Of a DNA stretch of 64,000 nucleotides, positions 17,919 to 28,061 are shown piece after piece; position 1 is the stretch's first letter, and every line of letters starts with the position of its first letter. Both the position numbers and the translations under genes were made by a program. The notes below the pieces were generated by a model that made no database searches, had not been told where the DNA came from, and saw only the letters and a program-made list of their open reading frames with translations. This DNA comes from Agrobacterium cavarae (GTDB lineage Bacteria > Pseudomonadota > Alphaproteobacteria > Rhizobiales > Rhizobiaceae), in assembly GCF_004310285.1 (NCBI RefSeq), contig NZ_SISF01000025.1, positions 169 to 64,168 of the forward strand, written 5' to 3'.

Positions 17919-18878
17919 TGCCGCCAGTCGTGTCGGTCTGCGGCACGGCAGTTCCGCGTCAGCGAGAGCGCTGCAATCAAACTTGTTCGGCGTCATGCGG
18001 TGAGCGGCACGATCAAGCCGTTGGGGTAGGGGTGCCCGCCGGGCAGCGAAGAGCTTTCTCCCTATCTATCTTTGCTGATCGCCAAGGTCGAGCGCAAGCC
18101 CGACATCACTATGCCGGAACTGACTGACAAGCTTGATGAAGCGCGTGGCGTGCGGGTTTCGCCTCGTCGCTGTCGCAAGGCCTGCTGGCTCAAGTGTTCA
18201 CATAAAAGCGCCCTGATGGCATCGGAACGCGCACGCACGACGGTGCAGCTGGGGGTCGTTGTGTCTCGACTGCCAAACGTCCGCCTGGGATGAGACTGGA
18301 GCCGCATTGTGGTGTTTTCAGTGACGAAACATCGTGAACGCCAAGATAGTGCAGTTGCGCTGTCGCTGCCACGTTGGCGTTTAGAGGTGCCGTTCGGTAT
18401 TGGGGAATACCTCAAGACCGCCACAGCGAACTCAAAGCTGGATGAACCTTGGGGGCAAAGTCACACAGACCTTCATTGCCGCACTGCGTTGTCATGGCCT
18501 GACTGCGCCATGATTATCCATCACCCCATGAACCGCGTCTTGTTCGACACCTACATCCAGACCCAACTTGTACTAGCGTTTGAGCGCGGCGACGTGGTCA
18601 TCCTCGACACTCTCGCGGTTTACAAGAGTACTAAGGCGGCACAGGCGCTGACAGAAAAAGGCGTATGCTTTCTGTTCCTGCCGCCCTGCAGCCCAGATCT
18701 CAATCCCATTGAGATGGCTTTCTCCAAGATCACGGCCCACCTGCGCGCCGCAGTCGCAAGGACCTTCGAGACCGTTTCTAATGCTCTCGGATCAATCTGC
18801 ATCTCTTCGACGGAGCCGAGTGTTGGAGCTATCTCAAAGCCGCGGGCTATGCATCCGATTAAACGCGCGGTGCTTTAG
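17919..18878 (+). pseudogene. IS630-family transposase remnant, multiply frameshifted
   Basis: Pieces of one transposase appear in three frames. The N-terminal helix-turn-helix part is at about 17919-18030 (SCRSAARQFRVSESAAIKLV, then a stop), the next part at 18072-18230 (LLIAKVERKPDITMPELTDKLDEARGV-like), a DET-containing piece near 18285-18330, and the C-terminal catalytic part at 18460-18880 with [11 protein letters not shown] and [18 protein letters not shown], the second Asp and final Glu regions of the IS630 DDE enzyme. At least three frame changes and internal stops mean it cannot be active. It separates the export genes from the type I exporter. Confidence 0.85.
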
Positions 18879-19060
18879 ACATTTCAATCGGCTCACTCGG
18901 CTCCAGTGACAACGCTCTTGCGGTAGCGTGCTCAAGTATATCCTTTTCATTGGAAGGTCCCACCGGTGCACGCGCGCGCACTGAGCCTAGAATAACGTAC
19001 TCAGGGGGAGGTACGCCTTGGCGTGCAACGAGTTTTGTGTTGGGCTCGATCTCTACGCAG

Positions 19061-20365
19061 TCACTCTTCCCGGAAGGCGTGTTTCATTTGATCGGTAAGT
19101 GGTTTAGCGAAGTAGGACAGCGCCTGCCGATCGGCGGTTTTGATAAATACTTCCGCAGGCATGCCGGGATAAAGGCTCTTGCCGTTCAGGTTCTCAAGAC
19201 TCTCGATGTTCGGAACAACGCGGACTGCGTAGTAAGATTGCCCACTCTTCTGGTCTATGATGATGTCCGGGGAAACCGAAGTGACGTTACCGGTGACTTC
19301 TGGAGTGGTTTTTTGGTCGAACGCAGTGAAGCGGATATCTACCTGTTGGCCGAGCGTGATTTGGTCAATACTGCGGGCAGCAATGCGGGCCTCAACTGTG
19401 AGTGCTCGCTGGTCAGGTGCCAAAAGCATAAGAGGTTCGCCAGGATTTATAACGCCACCAACAGTGTGAACGGCGAGCTGGTATATTTTACCATCTAACG
19501 GCGCTCTGATATCTAGACGTCTCAGCTGATCTTTACCCGCCACCTGTCGCTCTTCGAACTCAGCAATTTTCCCTTCTGTATCGGCAAGGTCTTTGGCAAT
19601 CTCGGATCGTCTATCCTCGTCCAACTGGAGAATTTGAAGGTCGATTTCACTGATTTTGCCTTGGGCTTGAGCGCGTGAGGCGAGGCGTTCTCCGCGGTTG
19701 CCGCTTAGTTCAACCTTCTGCCGACGCAGACTGTTCACCTTCTGCAACGTAACGAGTTTTTGCCTGTACAATTCTTCCGACGCGTCTAGTTCCTGGCCAA
19801 CAAGTTTTGCGCCATCATCGATCGACTGGAGTTGTATCGTATCTCCCTCGATCTCGGCAGAGAGCTGGTTCTTTCGTTCCTCCAACTGTCGACGCATGCC
19901 AGCGAGCGAAGCAACGCGGCTCGTAAAAAGCCGTACCTCTCCTTCTACCAAGTTTAGATCTGCATCGGGCTCAAGACCGTTCAAGTCAACATCGTTTACG
20001 GTAAACTCGGTGGCGCCACTGCGTTCTGCGATAAGTCTACTGCGCCGCGCGTACAATTGAGCCAAACTACTATTGATGATGCCCAGGCTCGCTCTGATGG
20101 AGGTCGCGTCAAGCCTTAAGAGGAGATCGCCTGCTTGAACATGATCGCCTTCCTTAACGACCAATTCAGACACGATCCCACCGGTCAAATGCTGGATTTT
20201 TTTGACATTCTCATCAATTATGACCATACCGTCTCCGACCACGGCGCCGGAAAGCGATGCCGTCGCAGCCCACCCGCCAATGCCGAAGACCAATACTGCG
20301 CCGAGAAGCCCCACTATCAAGACATGACGCTTTATTGAGGTAAGGGAGTTCGTGTTGTCATTCAT
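19061..20365 (-). CDS. HlyD-family type I secretion periplasmic adaptor (PrsE-like)
   Basis: A 434-residue membrane fusion protein: a short cytoplasmic N-terminus, one membrane segment (about residues 13-35), a lipoyl/barrel half with VVKEGDHVQAGDLLLRLD, a long coiled-coil hairpin (about 100-280), the second half with IRAPLDGKI, and a C-terminal beta-barrel domain ending GMPAEVFIKTADR. It bridges the ABC transporter in the inner membrane to a TolC-like outer-membrane channel, which is not encoded in the window. It starts three bases after the ABC gene with GAGG eight bases upstream, so the two are one operon. The RTX protein at 6512 is a plausible substrate. Confidence 0.93.
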   Translation of the reverse strand: MNDNTNSLTSIKRHVLIVGLLGAVLVFGIGGWAATASLSGAVVGDGMVIIDENVKKIQHLTGGIVSELVVKEGDHVQAGDLLLRLDATSIRASLGIINSSLAQLYARRSRLIAERSGATEFTVNDVDLNGLEPDADLNLVEGEVRLFTSRVASLAGMRRQLEERKNQLSAEIEGDTIQLQSIDDGAKLVGQELDASEELYRQKLVTLQKVNSLRRQKVELSGNRGERLASRAQAQGKISEIDLQILQLDEDRRSEIAKDLADTEGKIAEFEERQVAGKDQLRRLDIRAPLDGKIYQLAVHTVGGVINPGEPLMLLAPDQRALTVEARIAARSIDQITLGQQVDIRFTAFDQKTTPEVTGNVTSVSPDIIIDQKSGQSYYAVRVVPNIESLENLNGKSLYPGMPAEVFIKTADRQALSYFAKPLTDQMKHAFREE

Positions 20366-20368
20366 GAG

Positions 20369-22138
20369 TTAAGCCTCTGACCCATCAACGACCTTCAATG
20401 TAGGTGCGCGCTCCAGAGTTACTGGCCGTTCCTGCTTCTGAAGTATCGAATTGATCACGTCTTCTTTTCTTCCGAAAAGCTGCATCTGCCCGTCTTTTAC
20501 CATCATCACGTGGTCGACGCCGGCAAGTGCGCTCGGACGATGGGCGATGACGATCGCTATCCCGCCGCGGGCACGTACGCTAAGAATTGCAGCAGTCACC
20601 GCTGCCTCACCATCTGCGTCCAGGTTCGAGTTCGGTTCGTCGAGAACAACTAAGAACGGATCACCGTAAAGCGCGCGAGCCAGACCCAAGCGTTGACGTT
20701 GCCCTGCCGACAGCATGTTTCCGCCGGTGCCTATTTCCGTCTCGTAACCTCGGGGGAGTTTTAAGATCAACTCATGTACGCCAGCAGCGGTTGCCGCGGC
20801 GATGATGGCAGAAGGGTCCGCATCCCGACGGAACCGAGATATATTCTCCGACACCGTCCCTGAGAAAAGCTCAATGTCCTGAGGCAAATATCCGATATGA
20901 GACCCAAGCTCGACGTCGCTCCATTGATTGAGCGCAGCGCCGTCAAGACGAATATTCCCACGATAGATTGGCCAAACGCCGGTCAGAGCTCTAGCAAGAG
21001 ATGATTTTCCCGAAGCGCTCGGCCCTACTATCCCCACAGCACTGCCAGCGTTAAGTCTGAAGTCAACCCCTGCAATCAGCGCTTGGGATTGCCCAGGTGC
21101 GCCGCTCACAAGGTTGTCTACGGACAGTGATCGGCGAGGAGAGGGTAGCAGCATGGGGAAAGGCGCGGCGGGGAATGCCTTTAACAACTCTTTCATACGC
21201 CGCCAGGCCTGCAGGGTGGCGGCATAGGCTCGAGCGTTGGCAATTGCCTGCTCGACGGGAGCCAGCGCGCGCGAGGTGAGGATCGATGACGCGATAATTA
21301 TACCGCCCGATGCTTGGTTCTCAATCACAAGAACGGCGCCTGCTGCGAGTACAGCAGATTGAAGCACCATTCTGAAAATCTTTGAAACGGTCGCGTAGGA
21401 ATTCGCTACATCTGAATTTCTGCGGTAAGCCGCCCGGTAGGCATCATTTTGCGAAACCCATCGATTGGCGAGCGTATCGGCCATTCCCAAAGCCGTGACG
21501 ATCTCCGCATTTCTTTGCGCCGCCTGGATATCGGAGGTTCGCCTGTTGCTGAGATCGTGTATTTTTTGTGCGGATTTCTGCGTGCTTTTGTTCGCTACCA
21601 GCGTCAATACTGCCAGGATGATGCCGCCGACAATTGTCATCGCACCGATAAGCGGGTGAAAGAGAAAGCAGATCGCAACGTAGAACGGGATCCAGGGCAA
21701 GTCGAAGATGATCGTCGGGCCCGAACCGCTTAAAAATGTTCTAAGCTGATCAAAGTCCCGCAGAAGCTGCAGTCCGTCGCCGCCGGACCGTAGTTTAAGT
21801 GCGCTTCGAACAGTCGTGCTGAATATGGCCCTAGCCATCATCTCGTCGAAAACGCCGCTGATGCGAACCAGAATTCGATTACGAGCAATCTCGAACGCCG
21901 CGTGGAAGGCGTACAGCATCAGGGCAAGCACACCAAGCGCCACGAGTGAGGCAATACTCCTGCTTGGGATAACTCGATCGTAGACCTGCAACATGAAAAA
22001 TGACGCAGTGAGGTATAGGATGTTGACCAGAGCGCTGGCAACTCCCACTGCAACGACTCCAGGTCGACATTTTTTTATTATCTCAGCTATAGGATCGGTA
22101 TAGTCCGATGTATTGCTTCGAGAATTAAGTGTTTTCAC
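20369..22138 (-). CDS. Type I secretion ABC transporter, permease-ATPase (PrsD-like)
   Basis: A 589-residue half-transporter exporting RTX proteins in one step. The membrane domain (about residues 25-310) carries six segments; the ATPase follows with Walker A GPSASGKSS, signature LSAGQRQRLGLARAL, Walker B FLVVLDEPNSNLD and the switch His in IVIAHRPSAL. No N-terminal peptidase domain is present, as in the PrtD/PrsD group. The start is GTG at 22138 with GAGG five bases upstream. The gene heads the exporter operon, with an AT-rich region before it. Confidence 0.93.
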   Translation of the reverse strand: MKTLNSRSNTSDYTDPIAEIIKKCRPGVVAVGVASALVNILYLTASFFMLQVYDRVIPSRSIASLVALGVLALMLYAFHAAFEIARNRILVRISGVFDEMMARAIFSTTVRSALKLRSGGDGLQLLRDFDQLRTFLSGSGPTIIFDLPWIPFYVAICFLFHPLIGAMTIVGGIILAVLTLVANKSTQKSAQKIHDLSNRRTSDIQAAQRNAEIVTALGMADTLANRWVSQNDAYRAAYRRNSDVANSYATVSKIFRMVLQSAVLAAGAVLVIENQASGGIIIASSILTSRALAPVEQAIANARAYAATLQAWRRMKELLKAFPAAPFPMLLPSPRRSLSVDNLVSGAPGQSQALIAGVDFRLNAGSAVGIVGPSASGKSSLARALTGVWPIYRGNIRLDGAALNQWSDVELGSHIGYLPQDIELFSGTVSENISRFRRDADPSAIIAAATAAGVHELILKLPRGYETEIGTGGNMLSAGQRQRLGLARALYGDPFLVVLDEPNSNLDADGEAAVTAAILSVRARGGIAIVIAHRPSALAGVDHVMMVKDGQMQLFGRKEDVINSILQKQERPVTLERAPTLKVVDGSEA

Positions 22139-22756
22139 GCCAACCTCGCGACGGCACGATAGCTATGCTACTGACAATGTACCAAAAAGCTAAAAGGGTA
22201 ATAGGTATGCTTATTACTGTTCATAACTGAAAGTTATAATATTATCCACAAAACAAAATGTTGTGACTGAAATAAATATGGTTTTGGTAAATCGGCATCG
22301 GTCCAACGTTCATCCGTGGATAAAACCGCTTTGCAATTGTCTGTCTTAAGTTTTTCGACGGTACTATTGTTCGCCGGCAGCAGTAGCCAGGGCGGTGGCG
22401 GGAACATCGGAATCCGGGATGCGCTGGGTTTAGGTTTATACTTCTGTCAACCTCGTCAAAATCTCTGTCTAGCAATCCTTCGTATTGCAACTGGCGTAAC
22501 GAAAAAGTCTTTAGCCTGCGCTTCGCCGCAGTGCTCTCTCCGCCGTCACGTCGGGATCATATGCGAACGGTTGCAACTTTAATTTCGACGTCGGATACAA
22601 ACTGACATCTACCGAGTTTCTGAGCATCGCAAAAGCGTCGCATGTACTCGGCTAGCGCAGTTATCATCGAAAAGTCCCGCCACGCTATTGATTACATGAG
22701 GTGGGGTAGTTGCACTGCAGTCAGTGAAGGCGGCCTCTTCTTTTTAAAGGCGTATA
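22139..22756. other. Intergenic region before the type I exporter; AT-rich promoter part
   Basis: About 620 bases. The 22170-22290 part is AT-rich and probably holds the exporter promoter. A frame with GTG at 22316 (88 residues, hydrophobic N-terminus then GSSSQGGGGNIG) is open to 22582, but it has no good ribosome site and its second half does not look protein-like, so I do not call it. Confidence 0.4.
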
Positions 22757-23059
22757 CTACCGACACACCGCGTTCCCGTAAGAGTCGACGACACAGCTGC
22801 GATGCGTAGCCCCCGAATTTCCTGACTTAGCCCCGTTTGGATCGCGAGGAAGGGGACGAACCAGTCTTGGAGAGATTTGTCCAGGCTGAGGCGGAACATC
22901 GAAATTTTGGTTGCCGTAAGTGCCGGTAACGCCTCCATCGAGGCTCTTTTGTTCCTCATAGTTTGGGTATTGCTGCTGTTGCGCGGCTGCGCTTCCAAAT
23001 AAGAGGCAAGACCAGACAATCCCTGGAACGAGTATACTGACAACTTTTACCGACTGCAT
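22757..23059 (-). CDS. Small secreted protein of unknown function
   Basis: A 100-residue protein with a signal peptide (SILVPGIVWSCLLFGSAAA, cut before QQQQ). The mature part is proline/glutamine-rich with a C-terminal pair of Cys (SCVVDSYGNAVCR) that could form a disulfide. No family recognised. The longer frame starts at 23158, but the ATG at 23059 has AGGA seven bases upstream and begins directly with the signal peptide. Confidence 0.6.
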   Translation of the reverse strand: MQSVKVVSILVPGIVWSCLLFGSAAAQQQQYPNYEEQKSLDGGVTGTYGNQNFDVPPQPGQISPRLVRPLPRDPNGAKSGNSGATHRSCVVDSYGNAVCR

Positions 23060-23775
23060 GCTTGATCCTGTCCGGGTTGCTAGGCCACGTGTGATGAGCT
23101 TTTTGCCAATCGAGCATTTCCAGTTTCTCAAACACCCAGCGTAGCGCCATCTATCCAACTAGAAAATTCACTATGTTGTGGTTTTAAAAGGGTAGAGCCT
23201 CCCAAATGCAGCCTCTATCGAAATAAATACACGAATTTGCTCTCGCGAATAGGTTTTGTGGACGGTCGCCGCGGAGGTGTGGGTCAGATGAGTTCTCACT
23301 CTTTCCTATTGTATCACAAGTGCTTCTGAAAAGTTGCGAGGCAAATTCCGGTTCAAAAAAGTTTCTTGCGTTGTTGGTCATTTGCTTGAGAACCCCGGAA
23401 TGTCTTTACGCGCCGCCATAAACAGCCTGGTGACGCCTTCCGCGTGACGACAGAGAAGAGCAATCGTCAGGCGATGTTTCGAAGATAGGCATGCCTGCTT
23501 ATCAAGCAGGGATAAACTATCGATACAACGCGCGAACATAAGGACCGGAGCATTTCCGACACTGCCGAATGGCGCCTGAGTGTCGGCAAGTGCGTATCAA
23601 TCCGTCAGGAACATTGTGAATGAATGATGATCAGCGAGCCGTTCTGAGAGTGTAACCACGATGGCGAAGAACATAATTCCCAAAAAAACGCATCTCCATA
23701 AAATTTGAACATTTCTCACCACCAAATCTGCAGAAGGCGTGCGGTACTTATTGCGACATAACAGCGAGGTGTTCC
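23060..23775. other. Intergenic region, no recognised gene
   Basis: About 715 bases between two small secreted-protein genes. Short frames on both strands lack ribosome sites and family resemblance. Nothing else was recognised. Confidence 0.45.
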
Positions 23776-24501
23776 ATGTCTCTGCCAGTGATGTCGAAGA
23801 AAATCCGGTCAAATTTTTGCGTGCTCGTTAGCGCCGTGATTGCGTTCTCATCAGCGCCGGAAGTTGCAAGGGCATTCGGGCCCTCCGGCGTACCTAAAGA
23901 GTTTGGCTCTGATGTTGTCCGAATGCTCGAACAGGAGGGGACACTGGCGCCCTTCGCGAGTGTCGTGTTCTGCATGAAGGCGCCAGAACAATGCCGAAAG
24001 GTTGGCGGTCAGAGCATAATGGATCTGGATGCGGAGCGAGGAGCGCAGCTGTCGAGGGTAAATTCGACTGTCAACAGATCCATCCGGCCTGTTAACGACC
24101 GATCTGGTACGGACGACTGGGAAGTAGATGTCAAAAGCGGCGATTGCGAGGATTTTGCGCTGACAAAGCGCAAACAGCTTATCGAGCTTGGCTGGTCGTC
24201 CTCGAGTTTGCGTATTGCTGTGGCGCTAACCTCCAGCGGTGAAGGGCATGCGGTCCTTATCGCAAAGACATCCGCCGGTGACCTCGTGCTCGATAACCGC
24301 ACGAGTGCGATCATGGACTGGCGTAAAACCGACCTGAGGTTCCTGAAAGTGCAGTCGCGGGACAATCCCAAGCAATGGCAGAATGTTGGTCAAAAAGCTA
24401 AGCTGGTCGCCTCCGCGCCCAAGAAAGTTCGCACTGCGACAGCGACGCTCAGGAGAGCGGATCCAGTGCTTCGCCAAGCATCTGATATCGGCAATTATTG
24501 A
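23776..24501 (+). CDS. Transglutaminase-like cysteine peptidase (BTLCP family), secreted
   Basis: A 241-residue protein of the bacterial transglutaminase-like cysteine proteinase family. It has a signal peptide (residues 8-33, cut near ARA) and the full catalytic triad: Cys124 in SGDCEDFAL, His158 in GEGHAVL and Asp173 in LVLDNRT. GAGG six bases before the ATG fixes the start. Members include LapG, which cuts RTX adhesins exported by type I systems; alphaproteobacteria also carry general periplasmic versions of unknown target. Its place 1.6 kb from the exporter operon makes an RTX substrate conceivable, but no LapD-like partner is in the window. Confidence 0.88.
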   Translation: MSLPVMSKKIRSNFCVLVSAVIAFSSAPEVARAFGPSGVPKEFGSDVVRMLEQEGTLAPFASVVFCMKAPEQCRKVGGQSIMDLDAERGAQLSRVNSTVNRSIRPVNDRSGTDDWEVDVKSGDCEDFALTKRKQLIELGWSSSSLRIAVALTSSGEGHAVLIAKTSAGDLVLDNRTSAIMDWRKTDLRFLKVQSRDNPKQWQNVGQKAKLVASAPKKVRTATATLRRADPVLRQASDIGNY

Positions 24502-24599
24502 TTTTTGCCATTCTCAGGTAGCTGGTCATAGCAGCCTACACTGGTGCATGCCAATCGGCGCTCTGCAACCAATGCGGCTTGCCCAGCAGAAACGGGCAG

Positions 24600-24842
24600 T
24601 TAAAAAACTGGCGGATGACAGACGGTAACTATTTCGGTGCGAGGAACATATCGATACTCAACGATGAGGTCGCCGCATTCAAGGGCCTTACGACGTTCGA
24701 CGTAAGTGGCTCTCACGGGACGCTCGTATCGGACATATTCTCGTTTTCGCTGCGGCTCGTAATTTTGGATCATGTCGGCTGCTACCGCAGGAAGCGGAAG
24801 CAAGACAGAAAGGCTCAAAATGCAGATGGTGCGCAATCGCAT
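24600..24842 (-). CDS. Small periplasmic protein of unknown function
   Basis: An 80-residue protein with a clear signal peptide (ICILSLSVLLPLPAVA, cut before ADM) and a mature part with two Cys (ECGDLIVEY and TVCHPPVF) likely to form a disulfide. GGGGAAAA lies just before the ATG. The pattern, short with arginine/tyrosine-rich middle and C-G-D ... C-H-P-P, resembles small rhizobial periplasmic proteins without known function. Confidence 0.68.
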   Translation of the reverse strand: MRLRTICILSLSVLLPLPAVAADMIQNYEPQRKREYVRYERPVRATYVERRKALECGDLIVEYRYVPRTEIVTVCHPPVF

Positions 24843-25276
24843 AATTTTCCCCGTGAGCTAGAATAACGAAATGATTTTAAATGAGCTTGATTTGCGTATC
24901 GCTGGACGAGTCAATTTCTGAGCGTGCGGTTTGTTCCACGTCGCTCGCTTCAACGATCCAATTTTTACGGCTTGAGTGAGCGTTTTTCGCCTTCTCGCTC
25001 AGGCGGCGTAGGTCAAAAGCCGCTTCAGCCGGGCCGGCGAGCCAAGATTGCCTGGGACCAAGCTGATTGCGAGATCCTGCCATCCGCGCCTGCGAAATCG
25101 ATTTTCAAACCTAGCTTCGCACAGAGTTGCAACTTGAATCCTGCGGCGGTCGAAACGCGTGGTGGCCTGACCCCATTTGCGTCGCGGCACGCTGAAGCCT
25201 CTCGATTTGTATCGCGCTCGTCAGAGAAGAGGAGACGTTCTCGGTCTTAGCGAGAATTCCACTCTCCATGAGTTGC
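24843..25276. other. Intergenic region, no recognised gene
   Basis: About 430 bases between a small periplasmic protein gene and the phosphatase gene. Open frames on both strands are arginine-rich shadows of each other with no ribosome site. Possibly decayed sequence. Confidence 0.4.
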
Positions 25277-26044
25277 TCAATTCGACGCTTGTGTTGTCGA
25301 GAACTTCGTCCCGACAATCCTAAGAACGGTAAGCTTACCGGTTGCGACTGCCGCAGTGTCTATGCCAAGTCGGGCATTCCCGATATTCACAGTGATGCCA
25401 GGAGTGTGCCCGTGGATCACGAAGATCGGTAACTGTGGTCCATCCTCCAGGAAAGGTTCGCGTATCCACATAAGGTCGTTATCTGTCTGCGACGCGAGGG
25501 CCACACCAGGTCTGACGCCGGCATGCACGAAGAGAAGATTATCGATCTGCAATGATACAGGCAGAGCTTCTAGTCTTGAAATGTAGGCGGTTGGTATAGT
25601 CTCTCGGACGACGTGATGTAGCCCTTTTAATCCAACCCTTTTTAGCACATTTTCAACATCTATCCCGAAAGAGGTTAGTGTCGCGCTGCCAGCAAATTCC
25701 AGCCAAGCATCAATTGGCAAGTCGCCACGCACCATTTTGACGAGTTGGTCGTCATGGTTGCCGCACAGGGCAACGTCCTCAATTTCTTCTGATATCGGTT
25801 GGGTGAGCAGTTCCAAAACGTCTCGACTTGCCGGCCCCCGGTCTACATAGTCTCCAAGCAACACGACAAGCTTTCGTCCCGGATAGCCCTGCGCATCGCG
25901 CGCGATTAAACGGCGTGCTGCCCTGAATGCCGATGCGCAACCATGTATGTCGCTTATTGCGTATAGAGCACTGAAATCCGATCCACGCATCGTCAACCTG
26001 GACCTCGGGGCAGCGGGCGCCGTACCAGAGCGGAAACGCTTCAT
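25277..26044 (-). CDS. Metallophosphoesterase (PPP-type serine/threonine phosphatase-like)
   Basis: About 255 residues with all metal-binding motifs of the calcineurin-like PPP family in order: SDIHGC (usual GDxHG), LLGDYVDRGP, LCGNHD, FVHAG and FVIHGHTP. It would hydrolyse phosphoprotein or small phosphoester substrates using two metal ions. The frame can be extended to a GTG at 26086, but the ATG at 26044 gives a more usual N-terminus, so I choose it; neither has a strong ribosome site. Similar phosphatases occur beside rhizobial exopolysaccharide genes, where an opposing role to the tyrosine kinase or its regulators is possible but unproven. Confidence 0.82.
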   Translation of the reverse strand: MKRFRSGTAPAAPRSRLTMRGSDFSALYAISDIHGCASAFRAARRLIARDAQGYPGRKLVVLLGDYVDRGPASRDVLELLTQPISEEIEDVALCGNHDDQLVKMVRGDLPIDAWLEFAGSATLTSFGIDVENVLKRVGLKGLHHVVRETIPTAYISRLEALPVSLQIDNLLFVHAGVRPGVALASQTDNDLMWIREPFLEDGPQLPIFVIHGHTPGITVNIGNARLGIDTAAVATGKLTVLRIVGTKFSTTQASN

Positions 26045-27347
26045 CAGGTGGCGGTGAAACACTCCAAAATTACATTTAGGAAACACGTGTAATGATCCGT
26101 ATCGATGCCGAAGCTATCTCGAAGCAATGATGTTCGAGGGAATCGATCCTGTTTTGAGGCGGCCCTGTCGGATTGATTGGAGCATCGTGTTCGGCGATTC
26201 CATCACCTGCACACCTATTGCGTGCAGGCATACCTTCAGTATCGCCGCTTCTTTATCACCTGTGGCGATGAAATCAAGGCGCAGAACACGAGGTGAGCGC
26301 TTTCAGCCAGCACACGATCGGATAGGTGCGACAAGGGAAACCTTGAACGCCTGCGCGATTGGTTCACCGTCACGCGCGCTCGATTATGAAGGCCCCTGGG
26401 CGCAGGCGCTTTTAGGGAGTCACCATAGCAATGCTATTGCGCCGACAGCGACGGCCCACATCGCCAGCGAAATGCTAAGTAGGATTAGGTAGTTACGGAA
26501 TCGCCGTGTCATAAGCGAGACAATGCCTCGACTTTAATCTCAGTAGAAGCGCGGGTCATCATCATGTCTAACGCTCGGTTAACGGCTATCGAGGACCTGT
26601 AGCTTTTCAAGACATGTCGGCCTCGGGTCACTCTGATTCAATTGAACCGGTTTCCCGGCATTCCTGCTTGTCGAGGATCATTCGGTGATTGTTTCTACAA
26701 CTCCTCGTATCAACTACGAAAGAGTGGTCTGCGTCTATTGGCTGATGTTGCGGGTTTGAATTCGGCCCCTTTGTGGGGAGTGACGTCAAGGACCACCTTC
26801 CCCACGGATCGCGGTCGAGCTGGCGTGAATTCGATATCGGCAGTATAGGCAAAAGGAAGAATGACTTATCCTACTCGACGCTCTGACAGCGCGCCCCGCA
26901 CCTCAAGCGGCTGTGAACTTAGGATGGCGATCGCTGGTCTCGTCGGAAAAGAACCAGATGATCTATTTGGCTCCTTAGGCCGACTTGTGGAGACGAGACA
27001 CGGGCTGAAGAGAAAAGATCTGCAATCCTGCTTGGCCTCCAAGCCTAGACTTGAATCTTCGACGTCCCCAAGGTTTCTGTCGAACAAACCGCAAATATTC
27101 CGGGGCTCAATCAGGAAGCTCTTCCAGAGCGCCGCAAATGTAGCTTCATCTTGTCCTGGCACCATAAAGTCTTCGTAGTGATCTAAAACTGCATAGCATG
27201 TCTTCGTATTTTGCAAGCTAAAACAGGTTAACCAATCTTTAATTTTGGTACTGACAGTGTTACAGAGTTAGAATATAAAGCCGATGAAAGTAACTTCAGC
27301 GATTATTTTAGCGGTGCGTCATATGTGCGCAATGTGGGGCGACAAAA
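26045..27347. other. Gene-poor region upstream of the sugar transferase
   Basis: About 1.3 kb without a confident gene. It includes a possible 30-residue membrane peptide (listed separately) and a minus-strand frame 27216-26866 (TTG start, 116 residues) whose first half, around YEDFMVPGQDEATFAALWK, reads like real protein but whose second half does not; I leave it uncalled. The last 120 bases before 27348 are AT-rich and probably hold the sugar transferase promoter. Confidence 0.4.
26420..26512 (-). CDS. Possible 30-residue single-span membrane peptide
   Basis: ATG at 26512 reads a basic start (MTRRFRNY) followed by one hydrophobic helix of about 20 residues and a stop at 26420. The basic-then-hydrophobic layout is that of many real small membrane proteins. 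The ribosome site is weak (GAGG about 14 bases upstream), so this is a tentative call. Confidence 0.3.
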   Translation of the reverse strand: MTRRFRNYLILLSISLAMWAVAVGAIALLW

Positions 27348-28052
27348 ATGTCAGACTTCCAATCAGGTGAGTGTGTTCTCGGGACTCTGGATTCCAGTCC
27401 GGTTGAAGTATTTCAGCCGTTTTCCGTCCAGATGTCCCAAAAGAATATTTCGCATTTAGCTGCAAAACGATTTCTCGATATAGTGTTAGCTACGCTCGCC
27501 CTTATTGTGCTGGCGCCGCTTTTATTGACAGTTTTTTGCTTGATCAGATGTGAAAGTCCTGGCGGGGCACTCTTCACGCAGACCCGTTGGGGGATGAACG
27601 GGAAGAAAATCAAGGTCTATAAATTCCGTTCTATGTACACAGACAAAGGCGATCCCAGTGGGGTTGCGCAGACCGTTGTAGGCGATCCGCGGATCACAAA
27701 GGTGGGGCGCTATCTGCGTCGTTTTAACGTCGATGAACTGCCGCAGCTCATCAATGTCATTCGTGGTGATATGTCGGTTGTCGGGCCACGCTGCCACGCC
27801 GTTGGTATGTTTGCAGCCGGCGTACCGTATGAAACCCTTGTTCCTGAGTATCATCAGCGCCATGCGATGCGTCCAGGTCTCACAGGGCTTGCCCAAATGC
27901 GTGGTCTGCGAGGGCCTACAGATCGTCCTTCGAAAGCCCGCGCCCGGATTAATGCCGATCTTCATTACATCGAAAATTTTTCTTTTTGGCTCGATTGCCG
28001 AATTATCGTCGGAACCATCTATTCGGAGATGCAGGGCGGTAACGGCTTCTAG
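27348..28052 (+). CDS. Exopolysaccharide initiating sugar transferase (ExoY/WbaP catalytic-domain type)
   Basis: A 234-residue polyprenyl-phosphate hexose-1-phosphate transferase that would load the first sugar on undecaprenyl phosphate. After a 38-residue soluble lead, one membrane segment (LDIVLATLALIVLAPLLLTV) is followed by the family core: VYKFRSM, DPRITKVGRYLRRFNVDELPQLINV, MSVVGPRC, and MRPGLTGLAQMRGLRG. There is no large N-terminal membrane domain, as in ExoY. GGGG lies about nine bases before the ATG. It stands far from the other glycosyltransferases but is the only initiating enzyme seen, so it probably starts the same repeat unit. Confidence 0.93.
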   Translation: MSDFQSGECVLGTLDSSPVEVFQPFSVQMSQKNISHLAAKRFLDIVLATLALIVLAPLLLTVFCLIRCESPGGALFTQTRWGMNGKKIKVYKFRSMYTDKGDPSGVAQTVVGDPRITKVGRYLRRFNVDELPQLINVIRGDMSVVGPRCHAVGMFAAGVPYETLVPEYHQRHAMRPGLTGLAQMRGLRGPTDRPSKARARINADLHYIENFSFWLDCRIIVGTIYSEMQGGNGF

Positions 28053-28061
28053 CGTAACCAT

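Noticed and set aside
22316..22582. 88-codon plus-strand frame with hydrophobic start
   Set aside because: GTG start without ribosome site and a second half without protein-like order; lies in the promoter region of the exporter operon.
26866..27216. 116-codon minus-strand frame
   Set aside because: TTG start, weak ribosome site and only the first half looks protein-like; left uncalled though it may be a worn gene.
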